A DNA stretch of 64,000 bases from Herbaspirillum sp. RV1423 (GTDB lineage: Bacteria > Pseudomonadota > Gammaproteobacteria > Burkholderiales > Burkholderiaceae_D): NCBI RefSeq assembly GCF_000577615.1, contig NZ_CBXX010000027.1, forward strand, positions 1 through 64,000. Direction: 5' to 3'. The notes under the pieces were generated by a model. It saw only the letters and a program-made list of their open reading frames with translations, had not been told where the DNA came from and did not search any database. The translations under genes and the position numbers were made by a program. The number at the start of each line of letters is the position of its first letter. Within the stretch, counting starts at the first letter, position 1. This document shows positions 56,209 to 64,000 of this stretch, piece by piece.

Positions 56209-57306
56209 TCAGAAGGTGTGGCGGATGCCCGCCATCACGCTGGACTGGTTCTGGCCGGCGCCCACGGTACTGCCCGAGCTGACGGCAATGGCCGCGTTGC
56301 CGCGGTTCTTGATATACGCGTAGGAGGCATACAGGCTGGTGCGCTTGGACAGGTAGTAAATCGCACGGGCGGTGCCCAGCGTGCTGTCGTCCGGCGAGTT
56401 GCGGGTGTCCAGATGGGCGACCTGGCCTTCGATCTGCAATGCCGGCGACAGCGGATAGCTGGCGCCAAGGTACCAGAGGTTGTAGTTGATATCGACGGCG
56501 CGTTGCAGATGGCGGGCGATCAGGCCGCCGCCGAGCTTCAGGTCGCCAACCTTGAACCAGCCGTTGAACGAAGCGCGGTTGTCCTTGTAGTTGCTGCTGG
56601 TCAGCAGGTTGCCTGCGCCGGGACCGCCGCGCAAGGTGTCGTAGGCGGTGGCGACGCCCCAGGTGGCGGTGTCGTACTTGACCAGGGCCGTCCATTGCTT
56701 ACAGGCCTGGAAGTCGCCGGCAGTTTCACCCGCGCAACTGGTGGCCGCGGGACCGCCGGCGGTCGAGGTGTCGCGGCCGAAGCTGTAGGTTGCGCCGACG
56801 GTGGTGTTGCCGATCTTGTTCATGTAACCCAGGGCATTGTCGCTGCGGGTGTTGGGCAGGTAGGAGTCCATGTTGGACAGGCCGTGGTTGGCGGGTCCCA
56901 TGATGTCGGCGTTGATCATCGAGATGGCTGTCATGTTGTACTGGCGGCCCAGCGTGACCGTGCCCCATACGGAATCGGCGAGGCCCACGTTAGACTGGCG
57001 GCCGAACAGGCGGTTGCCTTGGCCCATGCCGCCGGTGGTGGGAACGAAGCCGCTTTCCAGGTTGAAGAAGGCGCGCAGGCCGCCGCCCAGCTCTTCCGTG
57101 CCGCGAAAGCCGATGCGCGAAGGCAGCAGGCCGGTCAACGGCAGCGTGCGCAGCTTGCCCTGGCCCGCGGCATTGGTGTGGTTGAGGTATTCGACGCCGG
57201 TATCGATGATGCCGTAGATGGTAACGCTGCTCTGGGCCACGGCCGCGGCGCTTGCCGCGCCGAGGAAGAGCCCGGTGCAGACCGCGGCTGACAAACTTTT
57301 TTTCAC
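56209..57306 (-). CDS. Outer-membrane porin (Omp32/OmpC-type, Burkholderiales)
   Basis: 365 residues. Signal peptide (MKKSLSAAVCTGLFLGAASAAAVA, cleavage before QSSVTIYG), then the porin start SSVTIYGIIDTGVEY, alternating beta strands, and a terminal Phe (AGIRHTF) needed for BamA-dependent insertion. Two loop cysteines (SCAGE and QACKQW) could form a disulfide. A trimeric 16-strand channel is expected. The promoter holds operator O3, so it belongs to the island regulon and probably admits the island's substrate. Confidence 0.93.
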   Translation of the reverse strand: MKKSLSAAVCTGLFLGAASAAAVAQSSVTIYGIIDTGVEYLNHTNAAGQGKLRTLPLTGLLPSRIGFRGTEELGGGLRAFFNLESGFVPTTGGMGQGNRLFGRQSNVGLADSVWGTVTLGRQYNMTAISMINADIMGPANHGLSNMDSYLPNTRSDNALGYMNKIGNTTVGATYSFGRDTSTAGGPAATSCAGETAGDFQACKQWTALVKYDTATWGVATAYDTLRGGPGAGNLLTSSNYKDNRASFNGWFKVGDLKLGGGLIARHLQRAVDINYNLWYLGASYPLSPALQIEGQVAHLDTRNSPDDSTLGTARAIYYLSKRTSLYASYAYIKNRGNAAIAVSSGSTVGAGQNQSSVMAGIRHTF

Positions 57307-57401
57307 TTTTAGTTCCCCTTCAAGTTGATAGTCGAGACGTCTTTGGAAACCACCGGCGACGGTGGGCGTACTGGTGAATCAGACTGCAATGCGTTCTTTC
57401 T

Positions 57402-57444
57402 AATAATGAACATCATTATTTAATATGAATAAAATGAATCTCAA
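57402..57444 (-). promoter_or_regulatory. Porin promoter with perfect operator O3
   Basis: AATAATGA-ACA-TCATTATT (57402-57420) is a perfect 8-bp inverted repeat with a 3-bp spacer. On the minus strand the -35 TTGAGA (57444-57439) is 18 bp before it, so the operator covers the -10. It is the best copy of the regulon palindrome. Confidence 0.75.
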
Positions 57445-57777
57445 TCGTTATTGTCGGTGTGAAGAGCACGCATGAGGCCGGCGGGAAATGGCGAAGGAGG
57501 GGACGGCAGACGCTGAACGAAAACAAATGGTGCAGATATCGAAGGATATGCACTCGAAAATTATGCCGGCGTATTTTTGTTTGCGGTTTTGGTGCAAATT
57601 TTATAAAAAATATTGAAATTAATCTGATAGTTACAAGATTCTCAAGTCTGAAATATCGTCCGGTCAGCGCACAAAATTTTTTCCGTTCTGTTGTAGATTC
57701 CTGACGAATCCGTACGGAGGCGGCAGGCCATCAGCGCTGCGGAATCTTCAGGAGGCGCGCGGAACGGGCAAAAATCC
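57445..57777. other. AT-rich intergenic DNA between porin and chemoreceptor
   Basis: 333 bp of lower GC than the surroundings. An 81-codon open frame (57459-57704) has an odd composition rich in Arg/Asn/Phe and no ribosome site, so it is not called. Nothing else recognisable is present. Confidence 0.5.
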
Positions 57778-57820
57778 TTGACATCTATTGTCTTCAGATA
57801 ACAGAATTAGATTCGTTATT
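57778..57820 (+). promoter_or_regulatory. Chemoreceptor promoter with operator O4
   Basis: -35 TTGACA (57778-57783), 18-bp spacer, -10 CAGAAT (57802-57807) inside CAGAATTA-GAT-TCGTTATT (57802-57820). The block CAGAAT and TTCGTTATT are identical to O2 at the Rieske operon promoter. Confidence 0.65.
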
Positions 57821-57872
57821 GATGCCGATGGGAAAGGCCGCAATCCGCGGCAGGCGAAGACAGGGAGGGGAA

Positions 57873-59429
57873 ATGAATCATATGCAGGCGAGTGCGGCGC
57901 GTTCGTTGCGACCGGGGCAGTACCTGATCAACCGCACCAGCTCCGAAGGCGTCATCACGTACGCCAATCAGGCCTTCGCCGACGCGGTGGGCATACCTGT
58001 GCAGGAACTGGTCGGTACGCCCTACACCAGGCTTCTCGATCCGGAGACGCCGGCCGAGGCCATCAAGGATATGCGTCAGACCACCATTACGCAGGGGCGC
58101 CGCTGGGCCGGACTGACACGCGTCAAGGCGCGCAATGGCGAATCCATCTGGGCCATGACCAATGTCTCCCTGGTGCGCGAGGGCGGCAGAGTGGTCGGTT
58201 CGACTTCGGTACGCACGTATGCGCCGCCGGAGCAGATTTCCTTCACCAGTGCGATGTTGACGCGGTTCAAGGAGCACCGCGCCCGCGGCTGGGCCGTCCG
58301 CGGCGGACGTTTCGTCAGAACCGGCGCGGTCGGCTTGCTGCAACGGCTGGTGCGGCCAAGCTTCGCCAAATCCCTGCTGGGACCGCAGGCGGTCACATTG
58401 GCCATGGGCCTGGCGGCGGGCGGCTTGTGGACCAGCGGGGCGCTGCATGCGCTGATCGTGGCGATCCCGCTGGTGTCGATGGCAATGCTTGCGCTCTGCC
58501 TGTGGCAGGCGGCGCGCCTCATGAGGCCGCTTGAAGAGGCAACCGACTTCGCCTATCGGGTCGCCGCCGGGGACCTTGAAGCGCCGCTGTCGGAATCGGC
58601 CGCGCCGCATGCCGGCGATTTGATACGGGCCTTGCTTCTGATGAGAAGCAGCATGGTCACCCTGATTGGGGAGGTGAGCCATGGCGTGGACGGCATGTCG
58701 CGTGCATGCGTCGATATCGCTGCCGGCAACATGGACTTGTCGCACCGCACCGAGAACCAGGCGGCTTCGTTGGAAGAGATTGCTTCCAGCATGGAGCAGT
58801 TGACCTCGACCATTGAGAACAATGCCGGGCATGCGGCGCAGGCCAGCCGCAGCGCAGGCGCGGCGGCCGGCGTCGCCCGCGAGGGCGGCCGCGCCTTCGA
58901 CAGTATCGTGGCCATGATGGAGAGCATGGCGGCCAACGCCGCGAAAATAGGCGAGATCGTCAAGGTGGTGGAGGGCATCGCCTTCCAGACCAACATCCTG
59001 GCGCTCAACGCGGCGGTGGAGGCCGCGCGGGCCGGCGAGAACGGCCGCGGCTTCGCGGTGGTGGCCGCCGAGGTGCGCACGCTGGCCCAGCGCAGCACGG
59101 CGGCATCCAGGGAAATCGCCGGTCTGATCTCGGCATCGATTGCCAGTGTCGGCAACGGGACCGCGCTGGTGCACGGTTCGGCCAAGACAATCGCCGAGGT
59201 GGTTTCCGCGATCGGCGGCGTCAATCAACTGATCGAGGAGATGGCGCGCGCCAGCAGCGAACAGCATGAGGGCGTGCTGCAGATCGGGCAAGCCTTGTCG
59301 TTGCTGGATCAGATCACGCAGCAGAACGCGGCGCTGGTGGAAGAGGCAGCGGCGTCGGCGGCGTCGCTGGCCGGGCAGGCCGGCGACGTGAAGCTGTCGA
59401 TGGGCGTATTCCGTTTCGGCGCCGCCTGA
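57873..59429 (+). CDS. Aer-like PAS chemoreceptor
   Basis: 518 residues from the ATG at 57873 (GGAGG four bases upstream). N-terminal PAS domain (about 12-115: [18 protein letters not shown], then [15 protein letters not shown]), a cytoplasmic linker, two closely spaced membrane helices (about 175-215) without periplasmic domain, HAMP, and a signalling domain with [20 protein letters not shown]. This is the layout of Aer, which senses internal redox state through FAD in PAS. Under the island's operator it may report on metabolism of the island substrate. Confidence 0.9.
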   Translation: MNHMQASAARSLRPGQYLINRTSSEGVITYANQAFADAVGIPVQELVGTPYTRLLDPETPAEAIKDMRQTTITQGRRWAGLTRVKARNGESIWAMTNVSLVREGGRVVGSTSVRTYAPPEQISFTSAMLTRFKEHRARGWAVRGGRFVRTGAVGLLQRLVRPSFAKSLLGPQAVTLAMGLAAGGLWTSGALHALIVAIPLVSMAMLALCLWQAARLMRPLEEATDFAYRVAAGDLEAPLSESAAPHAGDLIRALLLMRSSMVTLIGEVSHGVDGMSRACVDIAAGNMDLSHRTENQAASLEEIASSMEQLTSTIENNAGHAAQASRSAGAAAGVAREGGRAFDSIVAMMESMAANAAKIGEIVKVVEGIAFQTNILALNAAVEAARAGENGRGFAVVAAEVRTLAQRSTAASREIAGLISASIASVGNGTALVHGSAKTIAEVVSAIGGVNQLIEEMARASSEQHEGVLQIGQALSLLDQITQQNAALVEEAAASAASLAGQAGDVKLSMGVFRFGAA

Positions 59430-59477
59430 GCGGTGCCGGGAGGGCGCACTCGGCGGCAGAATTTTGAGGGGGCGAGC

Positions 59478-60512
59478 ATGGAAAGTATGGACTTGCAGGT
59501 GTTGCGCACGGTACGCGCGTGGTGCGCCGAGGGATATGCGGCACGCCTGTTTACGGTGGCGCAGACCTGGGGCAGCGCGCCGCGCCCGCCCGGCGCCATG
59601 GTGGCGGTGCGCTCGGACGGTATGGTGGCGGGATCGGTCTCCGGCGGCTGTGTCGAGGACGACCTCATCGAGCGCGTGCGCCGTGACGGCGCGGCTGCCG
59701 TTGCGCCATCAATGGTCAGCTATGGCGTGACGCGTGAAAATGCGGCGCGCTTCGGGCTGCCTTGCGGCGGGACCCTGCAACTGGTGCAGGAGTCGGTCTC
59801 CGACCCCGGCTGGCTGGAGGAAGTATTGGCCGCTATCGAGGCGCATGGACGGGTGTGCCGGCGCCTTGACATGGACACTGGTGCGGTGGCGATACAGGGT
59901 GTGGCCGACGGATTGGACATGCGCCGCCCGCAGTTGGACGACGACGCCTTCACCACATGGTACGGCCCGCGCTGGCGCCTGTTGATGATCGGCGCAGGCC
60001 AGCTTTCGCAGGTGCTGGCAGGCATGGCCCTGGCGCTCGACTACGAAGTGCTGGTCTGCGATCCGCGCGAGGAATACGCAGACGGCTGGCAAATCGCGGG
60101 AGCCAGGCGCCTGGCGGGAATGCCGGACGACGTGGTGGCCGAGATCAGGCCTGATCCGCACACGGCCATCGTGGCGCTGACCCACGATCCCAAGCTCGAT
60201 GACATGGCGCTGCTGGAGGCGCTGAAGTCGCCGGCCTTCTATGTCGGCGCGCTCGGCTCGAAGCGCAACAGCGAACGCCGCCGGGAAAGGTTGGCCATGT
60301 TCGATCTCGGGCCGGGCCAGATCGCACGCTTGCACGCGCCCATCGGCATGGCCATCGGCAGTCGCCTGCCGGCGGAGATCGCGGTGTCCGTCCTGGCGGA
60401 GATGACTGCTGTCAAGAACGCGGGCCTTGGCGCCGCCGGACAGGGGCAGGCGGCCGCCGAGCGCGGTGGGGTGCCGGGAAGAGGATGCCGGTCTGATTGC
60501 CGACACGCATGA
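59478..60512 (+). CDS. XdhC/CoxI family molybdenum cofactor insertion protein
   Basis: 344 residues from the ATG at 59478 (GAGGGGG five bases upstream). N-terminal XdhC_CoxI domain (SVSGGCVEDDLIERV) and C-terminal Rossmann domain with MIGAGQLSQVLAGMALALDYEV and FYVGALGSKRNSERR. XdhC proteins bind sulfurated Mo cofactor and insert it into apo-hydroxylases. Its probable client is the enzyme encoded at 52173-55982. It follows the chemoreceptor by 48 bp and may be read from the same regulated promoter. Confidence 0.9.
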   Translation: MESMDLQVLRTVRAWCAEGYAARLFTVAQTWGSAPRPPGAMVAVRSDGMVAGSVSGGCVEDDLIERVRRDGAAAVAPSMVSYGVTRENAARFGLPCGGTLQLVQESVSDPGWLEEVLAAIEAHGRVCRRLDMDTGAVAIQGVADGLDMRRPQLDDDAFTTWYGPRWRLLMIGAGQLSQVLAGMALALDYEVLVCDPREEYADGWQIAGARRLAGMPDDVVAEIRPDPHTAIVALTHDPKLDDMALLEALKSPAFYVGALGSKRNSERRRERLAMFDLGPGQIARLHAPIGMAIGSRLPAEIAVSVLAEMTAVKNAGLGAAGQGQAAAERGGVPGRGCRSDCRHA

Positions 60513-60676
60513 TCGCGGCAAATGCAGCGGATAACTGATCCGAATTTGACCGCAATGCGCACACGGTTGAAACTGCTGAGGACTTCATCAACCGTTGGCT
60601 CCTGGCGAGCGGGCCGTCTCGTGCGGCTGCATGGTCCGGGATATTGCCTGATTGCCATTTTCCTCACGGAGCAGAC

Positions 60677-61579
60677 TTGGAACTTCGCCACCTCAGATAC
60701 TTCAATGCGGTCGCCAGCACGCTCAGCTTCAGCCGCGCGGCCGAGCTGCTGCATATCGCCCAGCCGCCGTTGAGCAGGCAGATACGCCAGCTCGAGGAGA
60801 TGCTGGGGGCCGAATTGATTGACCGCGAATCGCGGCCCATCGCTCTCACCATGGCCGGCAAATTCTTCTACGAGCAAACGGTGCAGTTGCTGGCGCGGCT
60901 GGAGCAGATCGAGGAGGGCACGCGACGCATTGCCGACGGCGGCAATCGCTGGTTCAACGTGGGCTTCGTCCCCTCCGCCATGTACGGCCTGCTGCCGGAG
61001 CTGATCAGGCGTTTTCGCGCCGGCCAGCCGGAGATCGAGGTCGGGTTTGCCGAACTGACGACGATGGAACAGGTGGAGGCGCTGAAATCCGGACGCATCG
61101 ATGTGGGATTTGGCCGCCTACCCATCAACGATCCCGACATCGCCTGCGAGACGTTGGTAGACGAGCCGCTGATGGCAGTGTTTCCGCTGGGCCATGCCTT
61201 GCTAGGGAAACACAGCGTCAGCCTGGCGCAACTGGCGGGCGAAAAATTTATCCTCTATCCGGCGCGTCCGCGCCCAAGCTATGCCGACCAGGTGCTGGAC
61301 ATCTTCGCCTCTCGCGGGCTGCGACCCGACATCGTCAAGGAGGCCAACGAAATGCAGACCGCTGTCGGCCTGGTGGCCGCGGGAGTGGGCGTGGCGCTGG
61401 TGCCGGCTTCGGTGCGCGGCTTGCATCGCGCCGACGTGGAATATCGTCCGCTATCGAACAAGGGGATCTTCTCGCCGGTGATCATGAACTGCCGCGCCAG
61501 CGATCGCTCGCGAGTGCTCGACCAGTTGCGCGACATGGCCGGACGCATCGTGCAGGAACATCTGGCGCATCAGGCCTGA
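60677..61579 (+). CDS. LysR regulator of the CatM/BenM/CatR type
   Basis: 300 residues from TTG at 60677, with GGAG about six bases upstream; this start gives LELRHLRYFNAV, matching the N-terminus of CatM/BenM. HTH segment SFSRAAELLHIAQPPLSRQI, then effector-domain segments ALKSGRIDVGFGRL and GLVAAGVGVALVPAS typical of muconate-responsive regulators. It probably activates the cat operon in response to cis,cis-muconate. Unusually it converges on the end of that operon (10-bp overlap of stops) instead of diverging from catB. Confidence 0.88.
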   Translation: MELRHLRYFNAVASTLSFSRAAELLHIAQPPLSRQIRQLEEMLGAELIDRESRPIALTMAGKFFYEQTVQLLARLEQIEEGTRRIADGGNRWFNVGFVPSAMYGLLPELIRRFRAGQPEIEVGFAELTTMEQVEALKSGRIDVGFGRLPINDPDIACETLVDEPLMAVFPLGHALLGKHSVSLAQLAGEKFILYPARPRPSYADQVLDIFASRGLRPDIVKEANEMQTAVGLVAAGVGVALVPASVRGLHRADVEYRPLSNKGIFSPVIMNCRASDRSRVLDQLRDMAGRIVQEHLAHQA

Positions 61580-62373
61580 AGGTCGCCGTCGATGAATTCG
61601 GCCAGCACGCCGGTGAAGGCTTGCGGCGCTTCGATGTTGGAGAGGTGGGAGGCGGGCAGCGCAGCATAGGCGGCCCCCGGGATGCGCCGGCACATGAACT
61701 GCGCATCGGCCACGGTGGTCACCGGGTCGTGGCTGCCGGCGATGACAAGGGTAGGTACCTTGATCGACGCCACCTTATCGCGCAGGTCGGCCGCGGCCAG
61801 CGCTCGGCAGCAGGCTGCGTAGCCGTTGGCCGAAGAGGCCGCCAGTTCTCCCGACATGGCGTTTATCAGCGCCGCCGATCGCTCCACGAAGCCCGCCGTG
61901 AACCAGCGGCCCGCCGCGCCTGCCGCGACGCCGGCCATTCCGTCGTTCGTGACCAAGTCTGCCCGCATATTCCAGCCTTCCGCCGTACCGATGCGCGCGG
62001 CGCTGTTTGCCACCGTCAGGCTGAGCAGCCTGTGGCCGGCATGCACGCCCAGCCACAGGCCGGTGATGCCGCCCATCGAGATGCCGCAGAAATGCGCGCG
62101 TTCGATGTCGAGGCGGTCCAGCAGATCCAATACATCCTGGCCCAGTTGCGCCAGCGTGAAGGCACTGTCCTTCGACAGGCCGGCCACGGCGCTGCTGGCG
62201 CCATGGCCGCGCGTGTCGTAACGCAGGACGCGGAACCTGCCGCGCAGTGCGGCGGCTTGCGCCTCCCACATCGACAGGCTGGTGCCCAGCGAATTGGACA
62301 ACGCCAGTACCGGCGCGTCCTCAGGGCCTTCCAGCGTGTAATGCAAAGGGGGCGGATGTCCGGTGGTCTGCAT
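61570..62373 (-). CDS. pcaD: 3-oxoadipate enol-lactonase
   Basis: 267 residues, alpha/beta hydrolase. Nucleophile S99 in FCGISMGGITG, acid Asp in VIAGSHDPVT, His in ALPASHLSNIEAP; the SNSLGTSLSMW oxyanion region is characteristic of PcaD/CatD. It hydrolyses 3-oxoadipate enol-lactone to 3-oxoadipate. Fourth gene of the catB-catC-catA-pcaD operon, 24 bp after catA. Confidence 0.94.
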   Translation of the reverse strand: MQTTGHPPPLHYTLEGPEDAPVLALSNSLGTSLSMWEAQAAALRGRFRVLRYDTRGHGASSAVAGLSKDSAFTLAQLGQDVLDLLDRLDIERAHFCGISMGGITGLWLGVHAGHRLLSLTVANSAARIGTAEGWNMRADLVTNDGMAGVAAGAAGRWFTAGFVERSAALINAMSGELAASSANGYAACCRALAAADLRDKVASIKVPTLVIAGSHDPVTTVADAQFMCRRIPGAAYAALPASHLSNIEAPQAFTGVLAEFIDGDLQA

Positions 62374-62397
62374 GGTTCATCTTCCTTCGACTGCGGT

Positions 62398-63309
62398 TCA
62401 GACGGTGAAATGGTCGCGCACCACTTCGGCCTTGGGCAGATTGTCCCGTTCCTTGTGCAGGACGAAATCGAAGTCGATGGAATAGAACGGGCCATCCAGT
62501 TCGTCGCGGCGGATCGCAGCATCGTCGGTTACCTTGGTGAGTACAGGCACCAGGCCATCGCGGGTGGCGAAGGCGAAGTCATCCCACAGGAAGGGATCGC
62601 CCTCGATGTTGATCTGCGTGGTCAGGGTGCGGAAACCCGGCGCCTTGACGAAGAAGTGGATGTGGGCGGGGCGAGTGCCATGGCGGCCGAGCAGTTTCAT
62701 CAACTGGTCGGTGGAGCCGCCCGGCGGCACGCTGTAGCCGACCGGCACGCGCGAACGGAAGCGGTAGCGCCCTTCGCTGTCGGTGCGGATGCTGCGGCGA
62801 AGGTTGAACGGCGACTGGTTTTGGTCGAAGAATGAGTAACCGCCCAGATGATTGGCGTGCCAGACTTCCACCAGCGAGTTGCCCACCGGCTTGCCGTCCA
62901 TGTCGCGCACCTGGCCCTGCATGAACAGAACTTCGCCCGGCTGCGGGTCCTGGTCCAGGCGGGCGAACGCCTTCTCTTCCGGCGCGCCGGCCACGTAGAG
63001 AGGGCCTTCGATGGTGCGTGGGGTGCCGCCGTTGACGCCGGCCCGTGCATCAGCCTCGTCCATGCGCAGGTCGAGGAAGTGCTCGAGACCCAGGCCGGCG
63101 GCGATCAGGCCGTATTCACCGTTACGTCCGGCCTCGGTCAGATAATGAACGGCAGCCCAAAATTCTTCAGGCTGGACATCAAAGTCTTCAATCGTGTGGA
63201 ACAGGTCATGCACGATACGGTTGACAATCTTTTGAACACGGCTGGCCTCCTCGCCGGAATCGGCGCCCTGGATTTTGCGTAGTACTGCATCGATGGCTTG
63301 TTTGTCCAT
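62398..63309 (-). CDS. catA: Catechol 1,2-dioxygenase
   Basis: 303 residues, intradiol family. N-terminal helical dimerisation domain, then the catalytic beta domain. Fe(III) ligands by family pattern: Y158 (LGGYSFFD), Y192 (PVGYSVPP), H216 and H218 (PAHIHFF). Cleaves catechol between the hydroxyls to cis,cis-muconate. GAGAG ribosome site upstream. Confidence 0.97.
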   Translation of the reverse strand: MDKQAIDAVLRKIQGADSGEEASRVQKIVNRIVHDLFHTIEDFDVQPEEFWAAVHYLTEAGRNGEYGLIAAGLGLEHFLDLRMDEADARAGVNGGTPRTIEGPLYVAGAPEEKAFARLDQDPQPGEVLFMQGQVRDMDGKPVGNSLVEVWHANHLGGYSFFDQNQSPFNLRRSIRTDSEGRYRFRSRVPVGYSVPPGGSTDQLMKLLGRHGTRPAHIHFFVKAPGFRTLTTQINIEGDPFLWDDFAFATRDGLVPVLTKVTDDAAIRRDELDGPFYSIDFDFVLHKERDNLPKAEVVRDHFTV

Positions 63310-63378
63310 GTTGGTCTCACTCTCTCTTTATGGTTTGGATGGAAGGGCGTGACATGGCGTCACGGACTGATGGGCGGG

Positions 63379-63669
63379 TTAGCGGTCATCCTCGTGGATG
63401 GACGATGGGTGGCGGCACAGCGCTTCCACGTCGATCTTCATGTAGGGGAACAGCGGCAGGCCGGTCAGCAGGTCGTGCAGTTCGGCGGCGTCGTCGACGT
63501 CGAAGATGCTGACGTTGGCGTAGCGGCCCGCTACCCGCCACAGGTGGCGCCATTTGCCGGAACGCTGCAGGCTTTGCGCCAGCTCGCGCTCGGCCAGCTT
63601 GAGTTCATCGGCAGCTTCTTTCGGCATGGCGTGCGGCAGTTGCACATCCATTGTGACTTTGAACAGCAT
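63379..63669 (-). CDS. catC: Muconolactone delta-isomerase
   Basis: 96 residues, the full family length, opening MLFKVTMDVQLPHAMP and containing WRHLWRVAGRYANVSIFDV. Forms decamers in characterised members. It converts muconolactone to 3-oxoadipate enol-lactone. AGGAG lies five bases before the ATG; 69 bp upstream of catA. Confidence 0.97.
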   Translation of the reverse strand: MLFKVTMDVQLPHAMPKEAADELKLAERELAQSLQRSGKWRHLWRVAGRYANVSIFDVDDAAELHDLLTGLPLFPYMKIDVEALCRHPSSIHEDDR

Positions 63670-63710
63670 ATCGTCTCCTGTTTCATTGATCGTGCGGAAT
63701 GGTTGTCCGG

Positions 63711-64000
63711 TCAGCGCTTGTTGTCGCGGCGCAGATGGGCGATGCGGTCTTCGTCCAGCGTGATGCCCAGGCCAGGGCCGGTCGGCAGCATCAGCTCGAA
63801 GTCGCGGTAAACCAGCGGCTCGGTGAGGATCTCCTCGGTCAGCAGCAGCGGTCCGAACAGCTCGGTGCCCCAGGCCAGGCTGGGGAAGCCGGCGAACAAC
63901 TGCGCCGAGGCCATGGTGCCGATCGCACCCTCCAGCATGGTGCCGCCGTACAGGTCGATGTTGGCGGCGCGCGCTATCGCGGCGACCTGCTGCGCACCGG
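63711..64000 (-). CDS. catB: Muconate cycloisomerase, C-terminal part
   Basis: The frame is open to the right edge, so only about the last 95 residues are seen; the start lies outside. IDLYGGTMLEGAIGTMASAQ and LFGPLLLTEEI are conserved in CatB of the enolase superfamily. It converts cis,cis-muconate to muconolactone. First visible gene of the cat operon; the operon promoter is beyond the window. Confidence 0.93.
   Translation of the reverse strand, partial: GAQQVAAIARAANIDLYGGTMLEGAIGTMASAQLFAGFPSLAWGTELFGPLLLTEEILTEPLVYRDFELMLPTGPGLGITLDEDRIAHLRRDNKR

Noticed and set aside
57459..57704. 81-codon open frame between porin and chemoreceptor
   Set aside because: No ribosome site, biased composition, and it lies in AT-rich regulatory DNA.
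1..64000. Mobile elements, CRISPR arrays, tRNA or rRNA genes
   Set aside because: Looked for transposase or integrase signatures, regularly spaced repeats and tRNA-like cloverleaf ends by eye; none could be supported, so the island is not claimed to be a mobile element.

Overview
The window looks like the chromosome of a betaproteobacterium of the order Burkholderiales, most likely an Oxalobacteraceae (Herbaspirillum-like) soil or plant-associated bacterium. This rests on high GC, the type of gene families (DUF4148 protein, Omp32-type porin, monomeric isocitrate dehydrogenase, many LysR regulators) and the catechol ortho-cleavage operon; no 16S gene is present to prove it. No tRNA, rRNA, CRISPR array, IS element or phage gene was seen.

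Layout. 1-5.1 kb: end of an FMN alpha-hydroxy-acid dehydrogenase gene, an EamA exporter, an NmrA-like protein, an OsmC protein and a chemoreceptor. 5.1-11.4 kb: a six-gene minus-strand operon (RraA-like aldolase, aminotransferase, polar amino acid ABC importer) divergent from its probable LysR regulator, followed by the remnant of a short-chain dehydrogenase. 11.8-19.5 kb: a large hybrid sensor kinase, chromate transporter and monomeric isocitrate dehydrogenase with a structured leader. 19.6-26.7 kb: signalling block with two GGDEF/EAL proteins, a REC-only protein and a HK/FixJ-type pair. 26.7-38.3 kb: small secreted proteins, DUF4105 protein, LysR/MFS pair, ribA plus a COG0523 GTPase, a CHASE-PAS-GGDEF-EAL protein, a phosphoesterase and an AEC transporter.

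38.4-60.5 kb is the part that stands out: a catabolic island. A TetR gene diverges from a tightly packed plus-strand run of 19 genes ending at a clear terminator: Rieske oxygenase alpha subunit, a small unknown protein, two cupins, a FAD ferredoxin reductase, a SnoaL-like protein, a PyrK/PyrD-like flavoprotein pair, a Rieske ferredoxin, an asparaginase-like amidohydrolase, a CoxG-like protein, a complete Liv-type ABC importer and a three-subunit molybdenum hydroxylase. It is followed by a divergent porin and an Aer-like PAS chemoreceptor, then an XdhC cofactor-insertion protein. A 19-bp palindrome (consensus about NANAATGA-N3-TCRTTATT) occurs between tetR and the operon (two copies), in front of the porin, and in front of the chemoreceptor; at three of these it covers the -10 region at a fixed distance from a -35 box. 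This indicates one regulon for outer-membrane entry, inner-membrane uptake, taxis and catabolism of one compound. The compound is not identifiable from sequence. The enzyme set (Mo hydroxylase, flavin redox pair, Rieske system, amide hydrolase) suggests a nitrogen-containing, probably heteroaromatic, substrate.

60.7-64 kb: a CatM/BenM-type LysR gene converges on catB-catC-catA-pcaD (catB cut by the window edge), which takes catechol to 3-oxoadipate. The proximity, and the lack of a cis-diol dehydrogenase in the island, suggest that the island feeds catechol into this operon; that link is inference.
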